NCBI RefSeq assembly: GCF_900199585.1
Contig: NZ_FZQY01000004.1
Span: 434,001-498,000 of the forward strand
DNA from: Helicobacter sp. 'house sparrow 1'
GTDB taxonomy: Bacteria > Campylobacterota > Campylobacteria > Campylobacterales > Helicobacteraceae
Length of the DNA stretch: 64,000 bases
Direction: 5' to 3'
In this document: positions 28,374-37,547 of the stretch, piece after piece
Layout: the number at the start of each line of letters is the position of its first letter
How positions within the stretch are numbered: the first letter of the stretch is position 1
Notes under the pieces: model-generated
The model's database searches: none
The model's input: the letters and a program-made list of their open reading frames with translations, nothing else
Told to the model about the DNA's origin: nothing
Program-made: the position numbers and the translations under genes

Positions 28374-29241
28374 ATTTTTTCCTTTTCTCCCACAAACTTT
28401 TTCTACTGATTCCGAGTTTTTTTGCTAGTTCTACATCAGAATATTTACCCTCAAGCTTTGCAATGATAGCTTGTTCGTATTCTTTAATAGATAATATTTC
28501 ACCATTAAAATCTTGGTTGTTTGTAATATGTGTAATATCTACAATTTGGGGAAAATCTATAGCTTCATTGGAAATACTAGAGGCAATGATATTATTTCTT
28601 AGCATAAAGTCAAGAAATAAACCAATTTCACTTTTTTTAAGTTCTTCGATGTGAATGATGTAATAATATTTATTCTTGTCTAGAGGTTGTTTTAAAAGAT
28701 TCTTCCATTTGCCATCTTTGATACTAAGCATACAAAAATCTATATCTTTGTTTATTGCATATTTCATTGCATAGATATCAGCATCACGTTGAGAATTGCT
28801 TTTAATGATAAAAGGGGGATTATATTGGGTTAGGGTTGGGAGATTTAGTTCTTTTTCTATAAAACTAAAATAAAGCTGATAAAAATTGATTTTATTTAAA
28901 ATGGCTTTATGATATTTATAATGCTCTATTTTTCTTAATAACTCATCAATCATAAAAGGTTTGAGAATATAATCACAAGCGCCATTTCTTAGAGGCTTTG
29001 AGATTGTATCATCGCTAATATAAGAGATCAGCATGATAATGATAGACTTAGAATTTTTTTGTATAAAAGTTTCATAGTTATCACCGCATGCGCTGGAGGC
29101 AAGCAAAATTACTTCATAATTTAAAGTGCTATTGTCTTCAATTGATGGAATAATGTTACACACATAGCCAAAGCTACTAAGCTTTGAGGCAATGCTTTGG
29201 GCTAAATAGGTCTCATTTTCAATAATTAAAACTTTCATCAT
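28351..29241 (-). CDS. Atypical orphan response regulator, HP1021-like
   Basis: 296 residues. The N-terminal receiver-like domain lacks the phosphorylated Asp: where it should follow the third strand the sequence reads VILLASSACG (A48/S49). A C-terminal Fis-like helix-turn-helix (DVELAKKLGISRKSLWEKRKKYGI) binds DNA. Cysteines at 28, 52 and further on fit the redox-responsive behaviour known for H. pylori HP1021, which also acts at oriC. The neighbour is ispDF, as in H. pylori. AAGGAG lies seven bases before the ATG pair. Overlaps ispDF by 23 bases and the downstream sulfurylase-like gene by 23 bases, so all three are translationally linked. Confidence 0.88.
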   Translation of the reverse strand: MMKVLIIENETYLAQSIASKLSSFGYVCNIIPSIEDNSTLNYEVILLASSACGDNYETFIQKNSKSIIIMLISYISDDTISKPLRNGACDYILKPFMIDELLRKIEHYKYHKAILNKINFYQLYFSFIEKELNLPTLTQYNPPFIIKSNSQRDADIYAMKYAINKDIDFCMLSIKDGKWKNLLKQPLDKNKYYYIIHIEELKKSEIGLFLDFMLRNNIIASSISNEAIDFPQIVDITHITNNQDFNGEILSIKEYEQAIIAKLEGKYSDVELAKKLGISRKSLWEKRKKYGISRKK

Positions 29242-30388
29242 CGATCCACTCCTTCCAATTTAAGAATTTTAATGTGGCATTTGTTAAAACACAAATTCCC
29301 TCTTCTCTACCAATAAATCCCATTTTTTCAGCGGTGGTTGCTTTGAGATTTATATGATGTTTTGGTAAATATAAAAGAGAGGCAATGTTCTCAATTAAAG
29401 CCTGTTTATAGGGGGTTATTTTTGGTTTTTGGGCAACAATATTAACATCAAGGTGAATGATTTCATAACCTATGCTTATGATAAAATCACGAACTTTTTT
29501 GAGTAAAATTTTAGAATCTATATTTTTAAAATTTTCATCATTATCAGGGAACCACTCTCCAATATCTCCTCCACCCACAGCTCCAAGTAATGCATCAATA
29601 ATAGAATGCAGTAGTACATCCCCATCACTGTGTGCTTTAAAGCCAAACTCTTGTGTTATTTCAATGCCTCCTAGTTTCATTGGCTTATTTTGTTCAAATT
29701 GATGAATATCAATACCTCCACCACTAAAACTAGAAGTCTTTGGAGCAGTAAGGCTAGTTAAAAGTTTTAAATCTTGCAAAGTTGTAAGTTTTTGCATCTT
29801 GTTGCTACCTTGTAAGAGATGGACTTGATGATTATTATCAAGCATAGCAGTGCTTTCATCTGTATAATCTTTTTTTTGTAATGCTTGTTTTAGCTTTTGT
29901 GTGTGGGATATTTGAGGGGTTTGTATGAGTTTAACTTCAGAGCGATTGATTGTATTATTTTGATATAAAATTGTATCAACACAATCAATATAAGGTGCAG
30001 TGCAATCATAATCTTTATAGCATTTTAAGAGGTCTTGACATACTTTAATATCTAGATTGCATCTTGCTACATCTGTAACAAAAACAAAATCACTTTTTAC
30101 AAATTCCAAGGCATTACGCAGGGTTTGGGCTCTTGTATTGCCTCCAGCAATCACTTTTTCTTGATCGCAAAATTTTTGCATATAGCCCACCTCATAGCTA
30201 TCTGCCCCAATTATAATTTCATCAAAATCATAAAGTTTTTTAAGTTCTATTAAAACTTTTTTCCAAAGAGGTGTTTCGCCAATCCTTAGCCATTGTTTTT
30301 TTATTTTTTTATTTGGTGGTAGCGATTGATTAAAACGACTAGAAGAACCTGCAGCCATTAAAATTAAACAAAGTGTTGGTGTTTTCAT
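29219..30388 (-). CDS. ispDF: Bifunctional MEP-pathway enzyme IspD/IspF
   Basis: Performs two steps of non-mevalonate isoprenoid synthesis: CTP-dependent formation of CDP-methylerythritol (IspD half, about 1-210) and cyclisation to MEcPP (IspF half, about 225-389). IspD motifs: LILMAAGSSSRFNQ, FVTDVARCNL and TPQISHTQKL. IspF motifs: GGIDIHQFE (metal ligands D and H), LGGIEI, KAHSDGDVLLHSIIDALLGA and TTAEKMGFIGREEG. The fusion is typical of Epsilonproteobacteria. AGGAG lies seven bases before the ATG. Starts 11 bases after modE. Confidence 0.96.
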   Translation of the reverse strand: MKTPTLCLILMAAGSSSRFNQSLPPNKKIKKQWLRIGETPLWKKVLIELKKLYDFDEIIIGADSYEVGYMQKFCDQEKVIAGGNTRAQTLRNALEFVKSDFVFVTDVARCNLDIKVCQDLLKCYKDYDCTAPYIDCVDTILYQNNTINRSEVKLIQTPQISHTQKLKQALQKKDYTDESTAMLDNNHQVHLLQGSNKMQKLTTLQDLKLLTSLTAPKTSSFSGGGIDIHQFEQNKPMKLGGIEITQEFGFKAHSDGDVLLHSIIDALLGAVGGGDIGEWFPDNDENFKNIDSKILLKKVRDFIISIGYEIIHLDVNIVAQKPKITPYKQALIENIASLLYLPKHHINLKATTAEKMGFIGREEGICVLTNATLKFLNWKEWIDDESFNY

Positions 30389-30399
30389 TGTAGCAACTC

Positions 30400-30783
30400 C
30401 TAAGTTTTTTCCAATAATTTGTTTTCAAGGTCTTGAATATAATTTTTTAATGTATCAATGTCTTCAAAATTATCTAATTTTTTTTCAATTTTAAGAATCA
30501 AATCTTGCAAGGATTCAAAAGTTTTAATGAGTTCTATTCCATAATCACTGATTTTACTTCCACCGCCATTTTTTCCACCAACAATTGTTTCAACCACAGG
30601 TTTTGGGGAATGGGTATTGATAGTTTGAATATCATCCCAAGCAGCTTTGTAGCTCATTTTCATTTTTTTGGCTGCTTGAGATAGGGAACCTGTTTCTTGA
30701 ATGTATTTGAGTAATTGAATTTTACCTCTCCCAAGATAGTTATGCGTATCTTTCTTGATCCAAAAATTTAAAAAAACTTTCAT
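30400..30783 (-). CDS. modE: ModE-type regulator without TOBE domains
   Basis: 127 residues. The N-terminal winged helix-turn-helix is of the ModE/LysR kind (GRGKIQLLKYIQETGSLSQAAKKMKMSYKAAWD), followed by the ModE wing region (VVETIVGGKNGGGSKISDYG). The molybdate-binding TOBE domains of E. coli ModE are absent; the last 40 residues are a coiled coil, probably for dimers. Such short forms occur in Campylobacter and Helicobacter. Its ATG overlaps the HD-GYP gene's stop (ATGA). The targets, perhaps molybdate uptake or cofactor genes, are not visible here. Confidence 0.85.
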   Translation of the reverse strand: MKVFLNFWIKKDTHNYLGRGKIQLLKYIQETGSLSQAAKKMKMSYKAAWDDIQTINTHSPKPVVETIVGGKNGGGSKISDYGIELIKTFESLQDLILKIEKKLDNFEDIDTLKNYIQDLENKLLEKT

Positions 30784-33389
30784 ATTTTATCTTGATATTC
30801 CCTGCTAATTTTTAGAAACTGGTCAATATTATCTAGGAATAAATCTACAAGTTCTGGCTGAAATTGTTTGCCTCTCAAAGATTTTATATGTTGCAATACA
30901 TCAGGTAATGGCCAAGCTTTTTTATAGCATCTATCATTGCTTAGGGCATCAAATACATCAGCAATGGCTGTGATTCTTCCAAAAAGAGGAATCTCTTCGC
31001 CTGATAGTTTATTGGGATATCCTGAACCATCCCACCATTCGTGATGCGTTCCTGCAATTTCACCTGCAGTTTTGAGAATAAGACGACTTGAATTTTTAAA
31101 GATTTCTTGACCAATTGTAGTATGGGTTTTCATAATTTCAAACTCCTCAGGAGTAAGTTTTCCTGGCTTGTTTAAGATAGTATCTGAAATGCCTACCTTT
31201 CCAATATCGTGCATTGGAGAAGCTGTTTTTAAAAGTTCTTGTTCTTCTTTTGAACATCCATAAAGTTTTGCAAGCAAAGCAGAGTATTCTGCAACTCTTA
31301 TGATATGATTTCCTGTTTCTCTACTTTTTCCTTCGCAAATAGTTCCCATTGCATAAATCACATCCCTTTGTATTGTCTCAATCTCTTTAATGCTTTCAAT
31401 AAGTTTGGTGATATCAACCCCCACAGCCATAATTTCAATAGGTTCTTCATTAAGGTTTTTAATAAAATAGCAAGCACTTCTAATATAGGCTTTTTTATTA
31501 TCAGGTCTTGTATATTCTAAGATTCCTTGATATTTTCCTTGCTGTATGAGTTCGTGTTGAATTTTTTCAAACTGCCATTTATCAGATTCTGGGATAAAGT
31601 TATAAAGATTTTTTCCAATAATTTCTTCAGCATGTAGCCCTGTAATTTCTAAGAAGATATCATTGACATAGGTGAAGTTCCTATTGAGGTCAAGGCGGAA
31701 TAAACTTTGATTATTGTCAATAATATCATCATATTGTTGAAGAAGATATTGTCTTTCTTCATTGGAATGCTTTAAGAGATTAGAATCATTTTCAAGTGCG
31801 ATACGCTCTAATTCATCTGCTGTATCATCAAGTTCCCCAATAATATAATTTGTCACTTTGCCTGCCTCATTTAAGATCGCTTTGATAACAAGTTTTACAT
31901 AATAGGGGGTTTTATCTTTTTTTAGTTGTCTAACTTTTCCAACCCATTCTTTTTTTTCATATAAGATAGGAAGAACATCTTTTTGAAGATATTCTTGCAT
32001 TTGAGGGTCTAAAAGATCAAGACAATTTCTGCCAATAAGCTCTTCTTGAGTATAAAGAGAGATATCAGAGATATTTTTGTTAGTATAAATAATATTAAGC
32101 TTATCATCAGTAAGAATATGAAACATCGTTTCATCTACAAGTTGTTGATAAGCTTCAAACTTATTTGCAAGTTGCAACACATCTTGATTAATGGTTTGCA
32201 TTAATCTAGAAATTGCATTTACTGTAAGTGATTTGGAGCCAAATTCAACTTTTGTAGCATTATAAGGAATATCACCTAGAAATGTTGGTTCTTCCTCAAC
32301 AAGTGAAACAAAGGTATTAGTAAGCCCTAAGAACATATTCTTTTCTTTTGAACAATAAACTTCTCCATAAGTAAAAAATCCAGCAGATGGGATATCTTTA
32401 AATGTATTGAATAAAGTGGAAAGATTTTCTTCTCCCAAGAACATTACTCTAGAAACACAAGAATAAAAGTAAATTCCTTGTGTATTGGATGGGATGAGTT
32501 TTCTAACTTCAAGAGTTTCTTTTTGTATGTTTTCTAATAATCCAAAAGCAAATTTTACCTTTGCACCTTGAGGAATTGCATCATTAAAAACTAAGGAATC
32601 ATCTTCTAAGATATCAATAACCACTCTAGCAAGGGGAATATTTCCCTCATAATGCACTAAGGGTAAAATATAGTTGGTTGCAACAAGGCTTTTTAAGATA
32701 CTATCCCCAAAATATTTTTTATAAACATCTAATGCTTTTTTATGATCAATTTCTTGGACAATATTTCCATTAGACTTTGTAATTGTCATACTAAGGCCAA
32801 TGCTTTCCCATCCAAAGATAAAATTATTTTGCACATATAAAACATCAGAATCTATGCTTGCACATACCAATCCTTCTGTATAGATTCCATCTTTATCGCC
32901 TACTAAACCAACTAAATTTGCGTAGGGGTGGGATCTTCCACCACATACAATAACATTGGGAATATCTTTTTTTATGGCATCTAAGATATTTTTGTTATAG
33001 AAACTACCACAGGCGATAAAAAGAATAAGAAGCTTGGTTTTTGGACTGACTATTGTTTTGATTTTTTGCGAGACTTCATATTCTTCTAGAGAAGAAGAAC
33101 AATAAGTTGATTTAACACTTGAGTGTTTGAAACAACTAATATTGATCAATACTTTAGAAAATATTACCCCAGTATTTGCTATATTTTCTTTACCACTTTG
33201 TGTGAGCAAAACCTCACATTCTAGTTCTTTATTGAAAAAATCTACAATTGCTTTTGCAACCGCTTCATCTGTAATTCCCATAAAGATTTGAACAAAATAT
33301 TTTTCTTTGCTCCCATTTATGACTTGATTTACCTCTAGCTCATTTTTGAGTTGTGTAAAATCATCAAAGATAATATTTACAATTCTCAC
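30780..33389 (-). CDS. FIST-PAS-PAS-HD-GYP signalling protein
   Basis: 869 residues, apparently cytoplasmic (no membrane helix). FIST N and C sensory domains occupy about 1-385 (GGRSHPYANLVGLVGDKDG; AGFFTYGEVYC). Two PAS domains follow (about 410-520, LIGRNCLDLLDPQ; about 550-660, ITGLHAEEIIGKNLYNFIPE). A complete HD-GYP domain closes it, with HDIGKVGISD near 727, and HHEWWDGSGYP near 783, so it should hydrolyse cyclic di-GMP. FIST domains are thought to bind small ligands such as amino acids. Four-base overlaps on both sides couple it to the histidine kinase and modE. H. pylori is known for lacking c-di-GMP enzymes, so this is a clear difference. Confidence 0.9.
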   Translation of the reverse strand: MRIVNIIFDDFTQLKNELEVNQVINGSKEKYFVQIFMGITDEAVAKAIVDFFNKELECEVLLTQSGKENIANTGVIFSKVLINISCFKHSSVKSTYCSSSLEEYEVSQKIKTIVSPKTKLLILFIACGSFYNKNILDAIKKDIPNVIVCGGRSHPYANLVGLVGDKDGIYTEGLVCASIDSDVLYVQNNFIFGWESIGLSMTITKSNGNIVQEIDHKKALDVYKKYFGDSILKSLVATNYILPLVHYEGNIPLARVVIDILEDDSLVFNDAIPQGAKVKFAFGLLENIQKETLEVRKLIPSNTQGIYFYSCVSRVMFLGEENLSTLFNTFKDIPSAGFFTYGEVYCSKEKNMFLGLTNTFVSLVEEEPTFLGDIPYNATKVEFGSKSLTVNAISRLMQTINQDVLQLANKFEAYQQLVDETMFHILTDDKLNIIYTNKNISDISLYTQEELIGRNCLDLLDPQMQEYLQKDVLPILYEKKEWVGKVRQLKKDKTPYYVKLVIKAILNEAGKVTNYIIGELDDTADELERIALENDSNLLKHSNEERQYLLQQYDDIIDNNQSLFRLDLNRNFTYVNDIFLEITGLHAEEIIGKNLYNFIPESDKWQFEKIQHELIQQGKYQGILEYTRPDNKKAYIRSACYFIKNLNEEPIEIMAVGVDITKLIESIKEIETIQRDVIYAMGTICEGKSRETGNHIIRVAEYSALLAKLYGCSKEEQELLKTASPMHDIGKVGISDTILNKPGKLTPEEFEIMKTHTTIGQEIFKNSSRLILKTAGEIAGTHHEWWDGSGYPNKLSGEEIPLFGRITAIADVFDALSNDRCYKKAWPLPDVLQHIKSLRGKQFQPELVDLFLDNIDQFLKISREYQDKI

Positions 33390-34612
33390 CCTAACTCCTT
33401 TGATTCTAGATTGATAATAAAATGGTGGTATCCATCAGCATATTTATATTCAAGACCAAGTTTTAAAATTTTTATAATCTCACTTGTAATAGATAATCCA
33501 AGTCCATGTCCTGTTATGGAGTAGTGACTATCATCTCTATAAAATGGCTCAAGATAGTAAGTAATATCGTGCTTTAAAGCCTCCCCTTTGTTTTTGATGG
33601 TTAAGAGATTTTTAGAGCATTCTATATAGACTTTGTTATCATCAGAATATTTTAGGCCATTTTGAATAAGATTTTTCAACACAACAACTAAAAGTCTTAA
33701 ATCACTTTTTATGAGATAATTTTCTTTAATCTCAAAAAAGACTTTTTCTTGTTCTTCTTCAAAGCTGTTTAGGGTTTCAAGTAATAATGTTTCACTTAAA
33801 AAATTATTTTGTTCCAAGATGATATTACCGCTATTTATTCTCTCAAGTTCAAGAATATTCTCTGAAATTTCTTGTAGCTCATTGACATATTTTTGCATTT
33901 TGATATCATCTTCATCTCTAATTTTTTTAAGACCCAAAAAAAGTTTCATCTTAGCAAGAGGGGTTTTAAGCTCGTGTCCTAGGCTTCTTAAAACAAGTTC
34001 CCTGCCTTTTAAAATCTTAATAATAGCATCATTTACTTTTTTAAGGTTTCTATTTAGATTTTCAATTTCATCCCTATTATTTTTTTGTGGAGTAAAACTG
34101 TAGCGACCTGTTGTAATCTCTAGAACTTGATGATTGATTTTTGTAATTTTGGAAATAGCATGTAAGAAAAGAAATGCTAAAAATAAAATTGATCCAATGA
34201 TGGGTAAAAAGAGGAGTTGGACTCCATAATGATCCCAAAAACCTAAGCGATTGCTTTTGGTTGCAATTAAGCTTCTATTTTGATAATACATCAAAGCGCC
34301 AATACAATTATTGTTTTTGAAAATCTTGATTTTTATATCTCTGTAATCCCTAGAATAAAGTATTTCAAGCTTTTCTGGTACCTGTGTAATGATTTGATAA
34401 TTGAATTTTTTAGCAAAATCCTCTACGATTTTAATATCATTGGCTTCATAGCTTGGAAGTATCGTATCAATAAATAACAACACTTCATCTTTTAGGTGCT
34501 CACTTTGTTGGTTTAAAATAAGTTTGTTAATTTTAAAAGAGACGATCATGACAAAAACAAAGGTAATAAGGGTAAAAAAAATTACTTTAAATCTTAAACT
34601 CTTTATAGGCAA
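33386..34612 (-). CDS. Sensor histidine kinase
   Basis: 408 residues: two membrane helices (about 10-27 and 132-152) flank a periplasmic sensor of about 105 residues, then HAMP-like, DHp and ATPase domains. The phospho-acceptor is H213 in LRSLGHELKTPLAK. N-box LKNLIQNGLKYS and a G2 box GHGLGLSI are clear; the G1 box reads NKGEAL and lacks the usual Asp, as in some Epsilonproteobacterial ArsS-like kinases. The start is TTG at 34610-34612, forced by an in-frame stop two codons upstream and overlapping the regulator gene by ten bases. Partner of the OmpR-type regulator just before it. Confidence 0.9.
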   Translation of the reverse strand: MPIKSLRFKVIFFTLITFVFVMIVSFKINKLILNQQSEHLKDEVLLFIDTILPSYEANDIKIVEDFAKKFNYQIITQVPEKLEILYSRDYRDIKIKIFKNNNCIGALMYYQNRSLIATKSNRLGFWDHYGVQLLFLPIIGSILFLAFLFLHAISKITKINHQVLEITTGRYSFTPQKNNRDEIENLNRNLKKVNDAIIKILKGRELVLRSLGHELKTPLAKMKLFLGLKKIRDEDDIKMQKYVNELQEISENILELERINSGNIILEQNNFLSETLLLETLNSFEEEQEKVFFEIKENYLIKSDLRLLVVVLKNLIQNGLKYSDDNKVYIECSKNLLTIKNKGEALKHDITYYLEPFYRDDSHYSITGHGLGLSITSEIIKILKLGLEYKYADGYHHFIINLESKELG

Positions 34613-35268
34613 AACTTATATCCTATGGCCCAAATAGATTGAATAAATTTTGGCTCTTTTGCAGAATCCCCAAGCTTGGCTCTTAAGTTTCTAACATGGG
34701 TGTCAATACTTCTAAAGGAGCTATCTTCATGTATTGCACCAATAGAGTTGGCAATTGCTTCTCTTGATACAGGATGAAGGCGATTTTCTATCAAAAAGAT
34801 GAGAATATCAAACTCTGTGTTGGTTAGATCTAAAATCTTATCCCCTAACACAACCTCTCTTTTTGAAATATTTACCGAAAGATTATCAAAGATCATTTCT
34901 TTTGGCTTAAAGCGCCTTAGCATTGCGTTGATTCTAGCAATGAGTTCTGCGGGTTCATAGGGCTTTGCAAGATAATCATCAGCACCTTTTTCAAAGCCTT
35001 GTATTTTATTATAAATATCCCCTCTAGCAGAGGAAATAATGATAGGGATGCTTGAAAATGCTCTTATCTTTTTACAAAGTTCAAAACCATCTAGTTCTGG
35101 AAGTGTGAGATCTAAGATGATAATATCAATATTTTTTTGTTGTTTAAGAATTTCTAAAGACTTCACAGGAGAAGCGGTTGCAATTGTCTCAAAACCAGCC
35201 TGTCTTAAATAAGTGACGATAAGACCTTGCATATCAAGATCATCTTCTATCAACAATACCCTTCCCAT
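34603..35268 (-). CDS. OmpR-family response regulator
   Basis: 221 residues: receiver with acidic pocket (EDD, 8-10), acceptor D53 in IIILDLTLPELDG and conserved K102 in LAKPYEP, then an OmpR/PhoB winged helix (LTNTEFDILIFL, DTHVRNLRAKLG, IWAIGYKF). A typical DNA-binding transcription factor driven by the kinase encoded downstream. The 78-base gap to ktrA may hold a promoter. Stimulus unknown; neighbouring K+ transport genes make an ionic or envelope cue possible. Confidence 0.93.
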   Translation of the reverse strand: MGRVLLIEDDLDMQGLIVTYLRQAGFETIATASPVKSLEILKQQKNIDIIILDLTLPELDGFELCKKIRAFSSIPIIISSARGDIYNKIQGFEKGADDYLAKPYEPAELIARINAMLRRFKPKEMIFDNLSVNISKREVVLGDKILDLTNTEFDILIFLIENRLHPVSREAIANSIGAIHEDSSFRSIDTHVRNLRAKLGDSAKEPKFIQSIWAIGYKFCL

Positions 35269-35346
35269 ATTAATCCTTTGAACTACTATGTTGCGCTTAT
35301 ATTCTACTACAAAGTAGAAAAACTCTTGTTTAGATTTATGTTAATC

Positions 35347-36036
35347 CTATAGGTTTTCAAATTTCTTAACATAAAACTCAACAGTTTTTTCATTTCCAAG
35401 GAATGCAATAAAATCTTCATTTAGAATCTCAAAATCCAAATTAAAATGCATCAGCCAATCTTCTTTTCTTTTGATTGCAACAATTTTAATTTCTTGAATA
35501 ATATTGCCATTTTCATCTTTTTTGATACTTGCTTCTTGAATTTCTTTGATAGTTTTTTTTCCAAAAATATCACTTGCTAAAACTTTACACATTTTGAGAT
35601 TCTCACTAATTACACTCACATCAGCTTTAGAAGCAATCAGTTCAACAAAAAGCCTATTTGCTGCTTCTCTTTCAGGATAAATCACCTTATCAGCACCAAT
35701 TTTTGATAGGATTTGCCCATGTGTTTTGTTTGTAGCCTTAGCAATAATCATCTTATTGCCCAATTCTTTTAGTGCCATTACTGTAAGAATAGAGGCTTCA
35801 ATATTCTCACCAATACTTACAATCACAACATCAAGATCACTGATTCCTGCTTCTTTTAGCGCAAGTATATCTGTAGAATCTAGCATATAGAGATTTTCTA
35901 CATCCTCTCTAAAATCTCTAAAATTTTCTTGCGAATTATCACAAACAATAATACTTTCCCCTTGATCTACAAGTCCCCTTGCAATATAAGAACCAAATTT
36001 TCCAAGACCAATTACGCCATAGGTTTTCTTTATCAT
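35347..36036 (-). CDS. ktrA: K+ uptake regulatory subunit (KtrA/TrkA type)
   Basis: Cytoplasmic RCK subunit that gates the KtrB channel in response to nucleotides. 229 residues, with one Rossmann fold (GVIGLGKFGSYIARGL, then VIVCD at the end of strand 2) and a TrkA-C domain; single RCK length matches KtrA rather than the double-length TrkA. Lies 20 bases after ktrB. Confidence 0.9.
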   Translation of the reverse strand: MIKKTYGVIGLGKFGSYIARGLVDQGESIIVCDNSQENFRDFREDVENLYMLDSTDILALKEAGISDLDVVIVSIGENIEASILTVMALKELGNKMIIAKATNKTHGQILSKIGADKVIYPEREAANRLFVELIASKADVSVISENLKMCKVLASDIFGKKTIKEIQEASIKKDENGNIIQEIKIVAIKRKEDWLMHFNLDFEILNEDFIAFLGNEKTVEFYVKKFENL

Positions 36037-36055
36037 TATAGCTCCTTAGTATTTT

Positions 36056-37408
36056 TTATAATATGACCTTTTCTGTTGGATATTGTATTCTACTGACTTT
36101 ACTTTTACCAAACAGAGCGAAAGTAAAGACTAATACGCCAATTTTACCTAGAATCATTGCAATGATAATAAGTATTTTTCCCGCATCATTAAAGACTGCA
36201 CTTAGAGATAATATTCCTCCATTTCCTGTGGAGATACCCACATTTGAAAAAGCAGCATTAACCTCAAAAATAAGTGGGAAAAAATCTAGGTTTGGTTGCG
36301 CAAAAGCAAGCAATAAAGATATAACAAGAAAATACAAGCTTGAAATCAAAAAAATCATAAGAGCTTTTTGTACACTTTCTTGAGGAATGGTGCGATTAAA
36401 TAATCTTGGTTGTGTATTGCTTAAAATGGAGCGACAAAATGCAAATAATACTGCAAGGGTAGTAATTTTTATACCCGCAGCAGTCCCACCCGGGGATCCT
36501 CCAATTAACATTAAAATTGTAGAAAAAAACAAAGTAGAGTCATTAAGATTAGAAATATCATAAGTAACAAACCCAGCAGATCTATAATTGATAGAGGTAA
36601 AAAGTGCAGTCATAATTTTTTCAAAGAAACTAAAGCTAGAAAAGGTTTTTGGATTATTCCACTCTAAAATTAGAATGACAATAGCACCAAATAAAATAAG
36701 AATAATAGTAGCACTAAAAACAATCTTGAAATGCAAAGAAAACCTAAAGGTTTTTGTATGTGGTTGTTGTGAGACTTTATATTTTGCAAAATAATGAAGT
36801 TCGGCCAAACAAATATATCCTATCCCACCCAAAATAACTAGGATGCAAATTACAGTATTAATAAGAATATCTGTTCGAAAATCCATTAGGCTATCAGGAA
36901 AAATTGAAAATCCTCCATTGTTAAAAGCGGTGATAGAGTGAAAAATGCCATACCATATTCCATCCCTAATACCAAAGCGGACACTAAAATCTAAGCTTAA
37001 GATTAGCGCACCAATTGATTCAATAATCACAACATAAACTAGAATTTTTTTGATAAAGTCCATTAAATTATCATAACTTGAATAATTGAGTGCTTCTTTT
37101 AACATATTCTTTTCGGCACTACCTAATCTTTTTCGCAATGCAACATAAATTAATCCTAGCATTGTCATATATCCAAAGCCACCAAGCTGAACTAAAAAAA
37201 GTAGGATGCAGTGACCAGTAAATGTAAAGTCTAAAGCAGTATCTTTTACAATAAGTCCTGTGCAGGCAAGTGCAGAGGTTGCAGTAAAGAAGGCATCAAT
37301 AAAGGCAAGATCTGTAACGCGTGAAAAGGGCATTGATAAAAAAGCTGCAGCAATAAGAGCAATGCCAATATAAGAAAGGAGTAAAAATTTAATACTCTTT
37401 AGATTCAT
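36056..37408 (-). CDS. ktrB: K+ uptake channel subunit (KtrB/TrkH type)
   Basis: Inner-membrane K+-translocating subunit, 450 residues, with four pore-loop repeats. Filter glycines can be seen in TATSALACTGLIV, NNGGFSIF, NYRSAGFVTYD and NVGISTGNGG. GGSPGGTAAGIKITT, a conserved gating-loop region of the family, is present. First gene of the minus-strand run; a promoter should lie in the 139-base divergent spacer it shares with the flagellar rod gene. H. pylori uses a different K+ channel arrangement, while KtrAB is found in other Helicobacter and Campylobacter species. Confidence 0.92.
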   Translation of the reverse strand: MNLKSIKFLLLSYIGIALIAAAFLSMPFSRVTDLAFIDAFFTATSALACTGLIVKDTALDFTFTGHCILLFLVQLGGFGYMTMLGLIYVALRKRLGSAEKNMLKEALNYSSYDNLMDFIKKILVYVVIIESIGALILSLDFSVRFGIRDGIWYGIFHSITAFNNGGFSIFPDSLMDFRTDILINTVICILVILGGIGYICLAELHYFAKYKVSQQPHTKTFRFSLHFKIVFSATIILILFGAIVILILEWNNPKTFSSFSFFEKIMTALFTSINYRSAGFVTYDISNLNDSTLFFSTILMLIGGSPGGTAAGIKITTLAVLFAFCRSILSNTQPRLFNRTIPQESVQKALMIFLISSLYFLVISLLLAFAQPNLDFFPLIFEVNAAFSNVGISTGNGGILSLSAVFNDAGKILIIIAMILGKIGVLVFTFALFGKSKVSRIQYPTEKVIL

Positions 37409-37490
37409 TTCCCTGTCTCACCTCTTTAGTATTCCTAAAATTATCAAAAGAAGTTTGCAATCATAGCAAAAAATATTTTACGAGATATCT

Positions 37491-37505
37491 TGGAATATAA
37501 TTTGC
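37491..37505 (+). promoter_or_regulatory. Sigma54-type promoter of the flagellar rod gene
   Basis: CTTGGAATATAATTTGCTTC contains GG (37492-37493) and GC (37504-37505) exactly ten bases apart, with TTGG and TTTGC contexts, the -24/-12 pattern of RpoN promoters. It lies 43 bases before the start codon. RpoN drives many hook/basal-body genes in Helicobacter, which fits the product. Confidence 0.7.
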
Positions 37506-37547
37506 TTCTTTGGAGTGTAGTAGAATTTATATTGATTAAGGGTTTAT

